From: Methylococcaceae bacterium
GTDB lineage: Bacteria; Pseudomonadota; Gammaproteobacteria; Methylococcales; Methylomonadaceae
Direction: 5' to 3'
NCBI GenBank assembly: GCA_947505055.1
Contig: CANNLO010000098.1
Span: 1-13,325 of the forward strand
Length of the DNA stretch: 13,325 nucleotides
A model generated the notes under the pieces. That model was not told where the DNA came from. It did no database searches and saw only the letters and a program-made list of their open reading frames with translations. This document shows positions 7,373 through 13,077 of this stretch, piece by piece. Position 1 is the first letter of the stretch. Each line of letters opens with the position of its first letter. A program made the translations under genes and the position numbers.

Positions 7373-9838
7373 TTAAAACTCCAGCTTCAAAGATCCCATG
7401 GCCGAAATTGGAGCACCAACATTCGCAGTTGGTAACCACGAGGTTGATCCAGTGAAGTACTCTTTATCTAACACGTTGTTAACATTTATTTGCGCCGTCA
7501 ACCTGGTTTTTCCTATTGGCTGGGTATATGCTGCCATCGCATCCAACCGGACATAACCGGGCAATTGATAACTATTGGCAGCATCACCTTGGCGTTGGCC
7601 TACTGCCACACCACCCAAACCAGCCTTAAATTTATTGGTAAATTGGTAAGTCCCCCACAAACTGGCTTGGTGTTCAGGCACACCCGGCAAGCGTTTTCCT
7701 AACAAACCCCCAGTAGAAACGGTGTTGTCTTTGGTGACCCGTGCATCGGTATAAGCATAAGTCGTAATGAGACTAAACTCATCGGTGAGTTGCCCTTTGA
7801 CATCCACTTCGATACCTCGGCTGCGCGCTTCGCCGATCGCGATTTGATCACCGGGGTTGGCCGAGTTTAAGTCCTTGACCAATATATTTGTTTTAGTCAG
7901 GTTATAAAATGCCACAGTTGATGAGAGTTTTTTGTCGAAAAATTCCGTTTTAAAACCGGCTTCATATTGCTCTGAAGCTTGTGGAGCGAAACTAACATTT
8001 AAAGCATTGCGACCATTATTGGTTCCGAACGATTCGACAAAATTGCTGTACAGCGATAGCCATTTCCAGGGTTGGTAAACCACACCGACACGAGGACTGA
8101 ACTTGTTTTCATGCTGCATTGAGAAGCCAGCCTTCGTTGCCTCCCAAGTATCGCCGCCATAACCGCCATAATCAGCCATATCATAACGTCCACCCCCTAA
8201 GATATGCACTTTATCCCATAAGGTAATCTGGTCCTGAAAATAAATGCCATACCATTCATCACGAGATCGCCATGTTAAATTCGCTGGAGTTGCATCAATA
8301 CCGGCCCAATTGATATTCCCATACTGCGGATTATAGATATTGATAGGCGGTATAAAACCGTCCCATGGAAAAACACGCTTATTGTCAGGTGCATCTTGGT
8401 TGAAATAAAAGTAATCTCCGCCGAGAAGAACGTTATGTTTAGCACCGAATGTTTCAAATTTTCCGGTCAAATCCAGTGAAGTTGAATATGTCTTTCTGTT
8501 GCTGGTACCGAGAATGGCAACGCGTGCTGCTGTTTGATTATCCAGCATAAAGGGAGTAAATAAGTTACCAAAAGTATTATCCGTTTCGTCCCATTGAAAT
8601 TTATGCTTAATTTTCCAGTCATTGTTGAAATTAAAACTCCAATCAGCTGCGACCAGGGTATTGTCCGAGCTGGATTTAAATGAAGGATCTCCAGTCCACA
8701 AACTGTTCCGCACCCTAGCGGGCCTGTTGCCGACAATTGGAATGCCGAAGTCATCCAGATAAGTGTCGTGCCGCTTTTCCATTTCGACATTTGCCTCGAA
8801 GCGGTCATTAGGCCGCCAGGTCAGCTTAGGGGCGATAAAAAACCGCTCACGGTCGTTGAAATCCCGAAACGATGCTGAATTGAGATAGCTTCCGTTGACA
8901 CGGTACAACAAGGTTTTGTCTTTGTTCAACGGCCCGGTCGCATCGACAGTAGTACGGTATTCGTCATAAGAACCAAATTGCTGTTGTACTGAGTAATAGG
9001 GAATATCCAGTGCTTTTTTAGTGACATAATTGACCATGCCGCCCGGTTCAAGTCGACCATACAACACCGACCCTGGCCCTTTTAATACCTCGATTTGTTC
9101 AATGTTCGCTGGGTCGTAAATTCCCATGAACCTTCGGGCACCGTTGCGGTATACCTTATCATTATTCCCAAAGCCTCGAATGATGAAACTTTCATACATG
9201 TTGGCTGTTACATATTCCCGTTGCACACCACTGACATTACGCGTCAACGCATCTTCAATACGGATATCTTGTTGATCATTCATGACCGATTTTGGAATTA
9301 CCTGTATTGAAACAGGGGTTTCCATGATAGGGATATCCGTCTTTGTTGCAGTGCTGGCATTGGGCACTGAATAATTTTTGCTATATGGATTATTCAAATC
9401 ATAAACCGCCTTACCTGTCACCTTCACCTCCGGTAAAGTCATTGCCGCCTCTTTTTCAGAATCAGCCACTTTAATTGCTACCGAGTTATTACCGGTGAGC
9501 GTATAAGTCAGCCCGCTGCCCGCCAGGAGTTTTTTAAAGCCTTCTTCAACGGTGTATTCTCCATTCAGTCCTGCTGAGGTTTTTCCATCGGTCAATTTAG
9601 CTTCTGCTGAAAATAACAATCCGGAATTTGTCGCAAACTGCCTTAATGCCTGGCCCAAGGTGCCGCCGCTAATATGGTAGCTGTGCTTAACACTGCCCGT
9701 ATTGTTAGTGCTTTCTGCATGGGCTGCCACAGATACAGTGAGTACAGAGGCGAGTAAAATGCCTTTAATTGCTTGGTGTAATCGAGACGGTTGTAAGTCA
9801 AAAGTGTTACTGCGATTAGTTGCTTTCATCGGTTTCAT
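7373..9838 (-). CDS. TonB-dependent siderophore receptor with STN signalling domain (FecA/FhuE-like)
   Basis: 821-residue outer-membrane receptor. A signal peptide is followed by a likely cleavage after AHA (residue 41). The STN signalling domain spans about 50-125 (SYHISGGTLGQALRQFATNS...). A TonB-box-like LPEVKVTG follows at about 135-142. The plug spans about 165-278 and contains FIIRGFG and the conserved EQIEVLKGPGSVLYGRLEPG. The rest is a 22-strand-type beta barrel ending in the aromatic SLKLEF. STN receptors signal through FecR-type regulators to FecI-type sigma factors, and such a pair lies upstream on the same strand. The annotated ATG at 9838 has AGGAA immediately before it. The ATG at codon 4 (9829) would have the same AGGAA at 9-nt spacing, so translation may start there. 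The plug style resembles ferrichrome/coprogen/hydroxamate receptors, but the ligand cannot be assigned. Confidence 0.95.
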   Translation of the reverse strand: MKPMKATNRSNTFDLQPSRLHQAIKGILLASVLTVSVAAHAESTNNTGSVKHSYHISGGTLGQALRQFATNSGLLFSAEAKLTDGKTSAGLNGEYTVEEGFKKLLAGSGLTYTLTGNNSVAIKVADSEKEAAMTLPEVKVTGKAVYDLNNPYSKNYSVPNASTATKTDIPIMETPVSIQVIPKSVMNDQQDIRIEDALTRNVSGVQREYVTANMYESFIIRGFGNNDKVYRNGARRFMGIYDPANIEQIEVLKGPGSVLYGRLEPGGMVNYVTKKALDIPYYSVQQQFGSYDEYRTTVDATGPLNKDKTLLYRVNGSYLNSASFRDFNDRERFFIAPKLTWRPNDRFEANVEMEKRHDTYLDDFGIPIVGNRPARVRNSLWTGDPSFKSSSDNTLVAADWSFNFNNDWKIKHKFQWDETDNTFGNLFTPFMLDNQTAARVAILGTSNRKTYSTSLDLTGKFETFGAKHNVLLGGDYFYFNQDAPDNKRVFPWDGFIPPINIYNPQYGNINWAGIDATPANLTWRSRDEWYGIYFQDQITLWDKVHILGGGRYDMADYGGYGGDTWEATKAGFSMQHENKFSPRVGVVYQPWKWLSLYSNFVESFGTNNGRNALNVSFAPQASEQYEAGFKTEFFDKKLSSTVAFYNLTKTNILVKDLNSANPGDQIAIGEARSRGIEVDVKGQLTDEFSLITTYAYTDARVTKDNTVSTGGLLGKRLPGVPEHQASLWGTYQFTNKFKAGLGGVAVGQRQGDAANSYQLPGYVRLDAMAAYTQPIGKTRLTAQINVNNVLDKEYFTGSTSWLPTANVGAPISAMGSLKLEF

Positions 9839-9974
9839 TTCCTATAGAAATTGCTGCTGTCATTAACTATGTCAATCGAAACAGGAAAAGCGGAACTAGA
9901 CATTGAAAAAAAGTTTTAAATAGTTGTGATCTTTTTTTATATAAGATATTGCCTTATGTTCTTTAGTACGGGCA
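9839..9974. other. Receptor upstream region (promoter region, AT-rich)
   Basis: This is the spacer between the receptor start and the repeat that borders the toxin-antitoxin module. It must carry the receptor's promoter on the minus strand and is strongly AT-rich at 9905-9950, with T and A runs. A TATAGGAA ribosome-site region precedes the ATG. A minus-strand TTGACA (around 9870-9875) has no good -10 partner at normal spacing. That fits dependence on an alternative sigma factor, but I could not identify a FecI-type promoter with confidence, nor a Fur box. Confidence 0.4.
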
Positions 9975-10006
9975 GGCAGTGAGCGTTGCCAACCCTACTT
10001 GGCTAA
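9975..10006. repeat. Degenerate palindromic repeat, left copy
   Basis: The stretch 9983-10006 matches 10632-10655 in the same orientation at 19 of 24 positions. A shared GGCAG precedes both copies (9975-9979 and 10623-10627). The two copies bracket yefM-yoeB. Internally the left copy is a decayed palindrome (GGCAGGCAG against TTGCCAACC). The pattern resembles the short GGTGGGCA/TGCCCACC elements dispersed in some gammaproteobacterial genomes, which may be REP- or MITE-like. That link is from memory and not tested. Confidence 0.5.
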
Positions 10007-10024
10007 CGTACAATAATAGGTACT
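9986..10024 (+). promoter_or_regulatory. yefM-yoeB promoter with putative YefM operator
   Basis: A sigma-70-type promoter reads TTGCCA (9986-9991), a 17-bp spacer, then TACAAT (10009-10014); each hexamer differs from consensus at one base. Transcription would start near 10021, about 30 nt before the yefM ATG. Two GTAC-centred hexamers, CGTACA (10007-10012) and GGTACT (10019-10024), lie 12 bp apart centre to centre. In E. coli the YefM operator uses TGTACA cores with such spacing, so these probably form an autoregulatory operator over the -10 and start site. The -35 hexamer lies inside the left flanking repeat. Confidence 0.65.
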
Positions 10025-10050
10025 CAAATAGACAGGTAAGTAACATCACT

Positions 10051-10305
10051 ATGGACGCCATCAGCTATTCCAATTTTCGCAGCCACTTGGCAAGCACTTT
10101 AGATAAAGTAAATGATGACCATATTCCTATTCTGATTACCCGTCAGAATGGCAAACCTGCGGTTGTTATTTCTTTAGAAGATTTTAAATCCTATGAAGAA
10201 ACCGCTTACCTGATGGCAAGCCCAAAAAATGCAGCGCGTTTAAATCAGGCAATTGCCGAAATTGAAGCCGATAAAGCCGTTCAACACCTGCTTATTGACG
10301 CATGA
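10051..10305 (+). CDS. yefM: Antitoxin YefM (Phd/YefM family)
   Basis: 84-residue antitoxin that neutralises YoeB and, with it, represses the operon. The N-terminal DNA-binding half has the hallmark order ISYSNFRSHLASTLDKV, ILITRQNGKPAVVISLEDF and EETAYLMASPKNAARL, very close to E. coli YefM (83 residues). The C-terminal tail (about 58-84) is the toxin-binding part. I chose the ATG at 10051 because the homology starts there; the longer frame from 9979 begins upstream of the predicted transcription start and adds residues with no family match. AGGTAAG lies about 10 nt before the ATG. The gene overlaps yoeB by 4 bp (ATGA), the usual antitoxin-first, coupled arrangement. Confidence 0.95.
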   Translation: MDAISYSNFRSHLASTLDKVNDDHIPILITRQNGKPAVVISLEDFKSYEETAYLMASPKNAARLNQAIAEIEADKAVQHLLIDA

Positions 10306-10556
10306 TTTTGTCATGGGCAGAGTCAGCTTGGGAAGACTATCTGTACTGGCAAATAACCGATAAAAAACTATTAAAACGCATCAATCTGCTGATTATGGAT
10401 ATTCAACGCCAACCCTTTTCAGGCTTGGGCGATCCCGAACCCTTAAGGCATAACTGGACAGGTTACTGGTCTCGCCGTATTGACCGCGAACATCGAATTA
10501 TTTACAAAGCTACCGATGATGCCATTATCATTGCTCAATGCCGTTATCATTATTAA
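10302..10556 (+). CDS. yoeB: mRNA interferase toxin YoeB (RelE superfamily)
   Basis: 84-residue ribosome-dependent endoribonuclease toxin, the same length as E. coli YoeB and alignable without gaps. The catalytic residues known from E. coli are at identical positions: E46 (DPEPL), R65 (EHRIIY) and H83 with the terminal Y84 (CRYHY). Other family blocks are SWAESAWEDYLYWQ, PFSGLGDPEPLRHN and GYWSRRIDREHR. Nothing in the sequence suggests inactivation, so the toxin is probably active and held in check by YefM. It is encoded opposite to the fecIR and receptor genes that lie on either side. Confidence 0.96.
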   Translation: MILSWAESAWEDYLYWQITDKKLLKRINLLIMDIQRQPFSGLGDPEPLRHNWTGYWSRRIDREHRIIYKATDDAIIIAQCRYHY

Positions 10557-10593
10557 AGTTCTACTCATGATGAAGCTCTGGTTTGAGAAGGTA

Positions 10594-10628
10594 TCTGCCC
10601 ACCATTTGCCGATTGAGCGGTGGGCAGA
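10594..10628. repeat. Perfect 10-bp hairpin between yoeB and fecR
   Basis: TCTGCCCACC (10594-10603) and GGTGGGCAGA (10619-10628) form a perfect inverted repeat with a 15-nt loop. It lies in the 123-bp gap between the converging stops of yoeB and fecR. The right arm can alternatively pair with CTGTCCACC (10635-10643), giving a second hairpin with one G-U pair. It could act as a bidirectional terminator, though neither side has a strong T-tract, or be a REP-like element. Confidence 0.6.
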
Positions 10629-10655
10629 AAGGCGCTGTCCACCCTACCTAGCTAA
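10623..10655. repeat. Degenerate palindromic repeat, right copy
   Basis: Right-hand partner of the copy at 9975-10006: 19 of 24 bases match across 10632-10655, including the CCCTACxTxGCTAA end. This copy keeps its palindrome better (GGTGGGCAG against CTGTCCACC). It overlaps the hairpin at 10594-10628, so two repeat units may be nested here. Confidence 0.5.
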
Positions 10656-10679
10656 AGATGCTTAGAATATTTGACCCAC

Positions 10680-11645
10680 TTAACGCGGCAAAACTTTAAC
10701 CCAGTATGGCATCGGGTTGGATAATTTAACCGGTAGGTTGGCTTCTAGGGATGCGAGTATTTTGTCGGTATCCTTAAGCGGAAAGGAACCAATGATACGC
10801 ATAGCGGCAATCTCGGGCGCACAGGTCACATAACCTTTACGATATCGATTCACTTGCAATAGAAATTCACTCAGCGAGATGTTATCGGCAATAATAGTAC
10901 CTTGACTCCATGCGGGACGGTCGTTTTTATTTTGTTGAACTGGCTCAACGCGAGTCGAGTTAAATAGGGTTTCTTGTCCAGCACCTAGGATTTGCTTTAG
11001 AGCGTTTGGGGAAGAGGGTTGGATTTCAACCTTATCAGCAAACACCACCACTTGGCTATAATCACCTTGTTGACTGACACTAAAGCGTGTTCCCAGTGCC
11101 CTAACTCTGCCATCTTGAGTGTCGACCACAAATGGCCTACGCCGTCCCGTGTTATCGGGCGCTGTTTCTATGTAAATTTCACCTGAAACTAATTGTAGAC
11201 GTCGTACATCTGGAGTGAATTCAACATTCAAGGCGCTACCGCTATCCAGAAAAACCCTTGAACCATCTGCCAAGGTAATCGTTTTGGTTTCGCTCTGGGC
11301 CACATGATAATCCGCTGTCCATTCTTGCCAGTAACGACCGCGCGAGAACTGCCAACTGGATAGTCCAACTACAGCTAGTACTAGCAAATTCTGAATGGCA
11401 CGTCTGCGTGATAAATCTGGCGCTGTTAAGGCGGCTAACGATACTTTGGGCGGGAGCGACTTGAATCTGTCGATATGAAACTCGACTCTGTCCCACGCGG
11501 CCCGGTGATGTGGATGCTCGGCCAACCACGTTTGCCATTGCGTTGTTTCACTTGGCTTAGCGCCCCCTGAGCGGAATAAGGCAAACCATTCAGCAGCTTC
11601 TGCCAATATGCGTGGGTCTATATCTGGGTGATGTTTGTTCTGCAT
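10680..11645 (-). CDS. FecR-family anti-sigma / signal-transducing regulator
   Basis: 321-residue bitopic inner-membrane protein, normal length for FecR. It relays the signal from a TonB receptor's STN domain to the ECF sigma factor. The cytoplasmic N-terminal domain (DUF4880, about 13-54) has the usual tryptophans W20, W37, W40 and W51. A transmembrane segment spans about 84-98. The FecR domain lies at about 113-205 (TLADGSRVFLDSGSALNV, GEIYIET, VRALGTRFSV) and an STN-like C-terminal domain at about 250-321. SRRRAIQ just before the membrane segment resembles a twin-arginine signal, as known for E. coli FecR. G185-T186 in ALGTRF matches the Gly-Thr site where Pseudomonas FoxR-type proteins self-cleave. 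It starts 6 bp after the sigma gene, so they form an operon. The likely partner receptor is at 7373-9838. Confidence 0.94.
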   Translation of the reverse strand: MQNKHHPDIDPRILAEAAEWFALFRSGGAKPSETTQWQTWLAEHPHHRAAWDRVEFHIDRFKSLPPKVSLAALTAPDLSRRRAIQNLLVLAVVGLSSWQFSRGRYWQEWTADYHVAQSETKTITLADGSRVFLDSGSALNVEFTPDVRRLQLVSGEIYIETAPDNTGRRRPFVVDTQDGRVRALGTRFSVSQQGDYSQVVVFADKVEIQPSSPNALKQILGAGQETLFNSTRVEPVQQNKNDRPAWSQGTIIADNISLSEFLLQVNRYRKGYVTCAPEIAAMRIIGSFPLKDTDKILASLEANLPVKLSNPMPYWVKVLPR

Positions 11646-11651
11646 GTCGTT

Positions 11652-12161
11652 TTAAAATCCAGCACTCAGGCATTGAAACATGGCTTGCGCCATATATTTT
11701 CTGACCATACGATCGCTGACCCCTAAAATTTTACCAATTTCAACATAGGTGAGGTCATCAAGTTGGGCCAATAGAAAGGCTTTACGGACTTTTTCCGGCA
11801 GTTGATTCAATAGTTCATCAATTTCTCGCAAGACTTCAAGAATGATGGCACTTTCCTCAGTTGAAATAGTAACTTCTTCTGGATAGGCTGAGAGCCGTTC
11901 TAAGTAGGCTCGTTCTATTGCGCTACGACGCCAGTAATTAATCAACAAACGTTTGGCGATGGTTGTTAGATAAGCACGTGGCTCGATTAAATTGGGCGCT
12001 TCTTTTGAGGTAAAAATGCGCAAAAAAGTGTCATGCGCATGATCTTCGGCCTGCAGACGATCTTGCACCCGCTTTTCCAGCCATTTGATTAACCAAGGGT
12101 GATGGTCTTGATAAAGCTGTGTGAATGCTTGATCGCTGTTAATTATCAGTTCTGGGGGCAT
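11652..12161 (-). CDS. FecI-like ECF RNA polymerase sigma factor
   Basis: 169-residue group IV sigma factor. Region 2 spans about 10-80 (FTQLYQDHHPWLIKWL, AEDHAHDTFLRIF, PRAYLTTIAKRLLINYWRR). Region 4 spans about 108-163, with the helix-turn-helix DLTYVEIGKILGVSDRMVRK. This is the iron-starvation (FecI/PvdS-type) pattern, and the fecR-like gene follows by 6 bp. The ATG at 12161 is preceded by AAGGA at about 9-nt spacing; a nearer ATG (12168) is out of frame. FecI-type factors direct transcription of the matching TonB receptor gene, here presumably 7373-9838. Fur control is usual for such genes, but no convincing Fur box was seen upstream. Confidence 0.95.
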   Translation of the reverse strand: MPPELIINSDQAFTQLYQDHHPWLIKWLEKRVQDRLQAEDHAHDTFLRIFTSKEAPNLIEPRAYLTTIAKRLLINYWRRSAIERAYLERLSAYPEEVTISTEESAIILEVLREIDELLNQLPEKVRKAFLLAQLDDLTYVEIGKILGVSDRMVRKYMAQAMFQCLSAGF

Positions 12162-12356
12162 TTAGCATTATCCTTAAATATGCGCGATTTTTAACATAAA
12201 GGTTTTATATATGCAATAAGTGTTCCATGTATCTTGCTCTGTAATGTAAATTAGTGATAAGTCGAATGATTTCAGATTGTTAGACGTTGTTAAAAATATG
12301 ATCTAGTTTTGGCCTCAATGATGAGACACGTATTGGCAAAAATTATTAAGGAAAAG
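12162..12356. other. Upstream region of the sigma-factor gene
   Basis: AT-rich, with no open frame of note. It should contain the minus-strand promoter for the fecI-fecR pair. Weak TTGCAT and TAAAAA hexamers with a 17-bp spacer occur on the minus strand near 12190-12220, but they are too poor to call. No Fur consensus was recognised. Confidence 0.3.
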
Positions 12357-12402
12357 TGTGGCATATGACCTATTTTTTTAATATTTTGTGTCATATGCCA
12401 CA
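12357..12402. repeat. Perfect 13-bp inverted repeat
   Basis: TGTGGCATATGAC (12357-12369) and GTCATATGCCACA (12390-12402) are exact reverse complements, separated by a 20-nt AT-rich spacer. It lies about 195-240 bp upstream of the sigma-factor start. It could be a regulator site, an intrinsic hairpin or the mark of a small mobile element. The arms contain the palindrome CATATG. No second copy was noticed in the window. Confidence 0.7.
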
Positions 12403-12482
12403 ATGTTGAATATAAAATGGTCGCTGTTAGTTATGAATCTTTTTTAATACAATAATTTAGGAATTAGTAGTGAGGCGATCTG

Positions 12483-12520
12483 GTGCACCCATCAGTGAGG
12501 TTGTTTTTAACCTGATGCAC
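12483..12520. repeat. Bulged stem-loop downstream of the DUF2182 remnant
   Basis: Three stem blocks pair in order: GTGC 12483-12486 with GCAC 12517-12520, ATCAG 12491-12495 with CTGAT 12512-12516, and GTT 12500-12502 with AAC 12509-12511. A 6-nt loop lies at 12503-12508 and the left side carries two 4-nt bulges. A tiny minus-strand frame (12548-12507, 13 codons, beginning MKTVNSTTASASG) has a good AGGAA ribosome site and ends in the loop. It may be a leader or the relic of a lost gene. A terminator for the minus-strand gene remnant is another option. Confidence 0.35.
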
Positions 12521-12558
12521 TGGCTGTGGTTGAATTAACAGTTTTCATGATCTATTTC

Positions 12559-12783
12559 CTAAGGAATATAAGATGTGCTTAATATATAGACTGCTATAAC
12601 TAACAAATACAGGCCCAAACTTATCAGCGCCCAGCAAGTACCTACGTAGTAAAGGCCATGATGCATGCCCATAGCAAGGGGTCTATTATGACAATCTTCG
12701 CTGAGATAATGCGCTTCTCGACAATGAGCTTTAAAGGGGGTTATTTGCTAAAGACCTGCCAATATCAATGCCTTTAAAATGAG
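12559..12783 (-). pseudogene. Remnant of a DUF2182 integral membrane protein
   Basis: Reading the minus strand from 12783 to the stop at 12561-12559 gives 74 codons interrupted by one TAG (12750-12748). The product resembles the C-terminal part of DUF2182 (predicted metal-binding membrane) proteins. Before the TAG is ALILAGL; after it come QITPFKAHC and then LAMGMHHGLYYVGTCWALI. The family's usual text here is AGLYQ-TPLK and later HGLYCVGCCWALM, so the TAG replaces the tyrosine codon. The cysteine-rich middle is shortened, and no family sequence could be found upstream of about 12783 in any frame, so the N-terminal half is gone. The product is therefore presumed non-functional. The family call is by motif recognition from memory. 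Confidence 0.65.
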
Positions 12784-12903
12784 CTTACAACTTTCTATCT
12801 TTGGCGATTTGCTGGATTTAGCTCAGGACGAACAGCCCGCCACACCTATGAATTGCCAAGAAAATGACCAGGTTTGCCTTGTAACTTAATTTGACGCAAT
12901 GGG

Positions 12904-13077
12904 TTATTGACGTCCATCGGATTGCGTCTTGCCGTATTTAAGCCTATGAATGGCTCTATATTTTAATGCTTCTAATAGCGCTATAAACTTATCGTCGTAT
13001 ATAAGGATATGGTCTTTTTTATCCAACAGCAGTTGATTTATTTTCGCTAAATATTCTTCGTCACTCATTAGGCTCAT
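12904..13077 (-). CDS. Unknown small protein, 57 residues
   Basis: ATG at 13077 to TAA at 12906-12904. The start overlaps the stop of the preceding gene (ATGA, 13077-13074), which indicates translational coupling and supports it as real. The product begins MSLMSDEEYL and is charged and probably helical, with a basic C-terminal part (YRAIHRLKYGK) and no signal peptide or membrane span. An alternative start is at codon 4. Its middle (DHILIYDDKFIALLEAL) resembles the end of the upstream partner (KNIIVYEDIANVLTIL), so the two may share a fold or come from a duplication. I do not recognise the family. Confidence 0.5.
   Translation of the reverse strand: MSLMSDEEYLAKINQLLLDKKDHILIYDDKFIALLEALKYRAIHRLKYGKTQSDGRQ

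Noticed and set aside
8275..8808. Minus-strand frames of 60 and 113 codons inside the receptor
   Set aside because: Shifted-frame shadows of the receptor gene, whose barrel frame is continuous.
9979..10050. Extended yefM start adding 24 residues from a GTG at 9979
   Set aside because: The added part has no family match, overlaps the predicted promoter and operator, and E. coli YefM length fits the ATG at 10051.
12162..12300. Fur box upstream of the sigma-factor gene
   Set aside because: No stretch approaches the GATAAT-based 19-bp consensus on either strand.
12779..12889. Plus-strand 36-codon frame beginning MSLQLSIFGD
   Set aside because: No ribosome site, no recognised motif, and its 5' end is antisense to the DUF2182 remnant.
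12846..12917. Minus-strand 23-codon frame (MDVNNPLRQIKLQGKP...) faintly like the IS66 transposase C-terminus
   Set aside because: Only a few residues agree and the key ERA motif is missing; too weak to call a transposon remnant.
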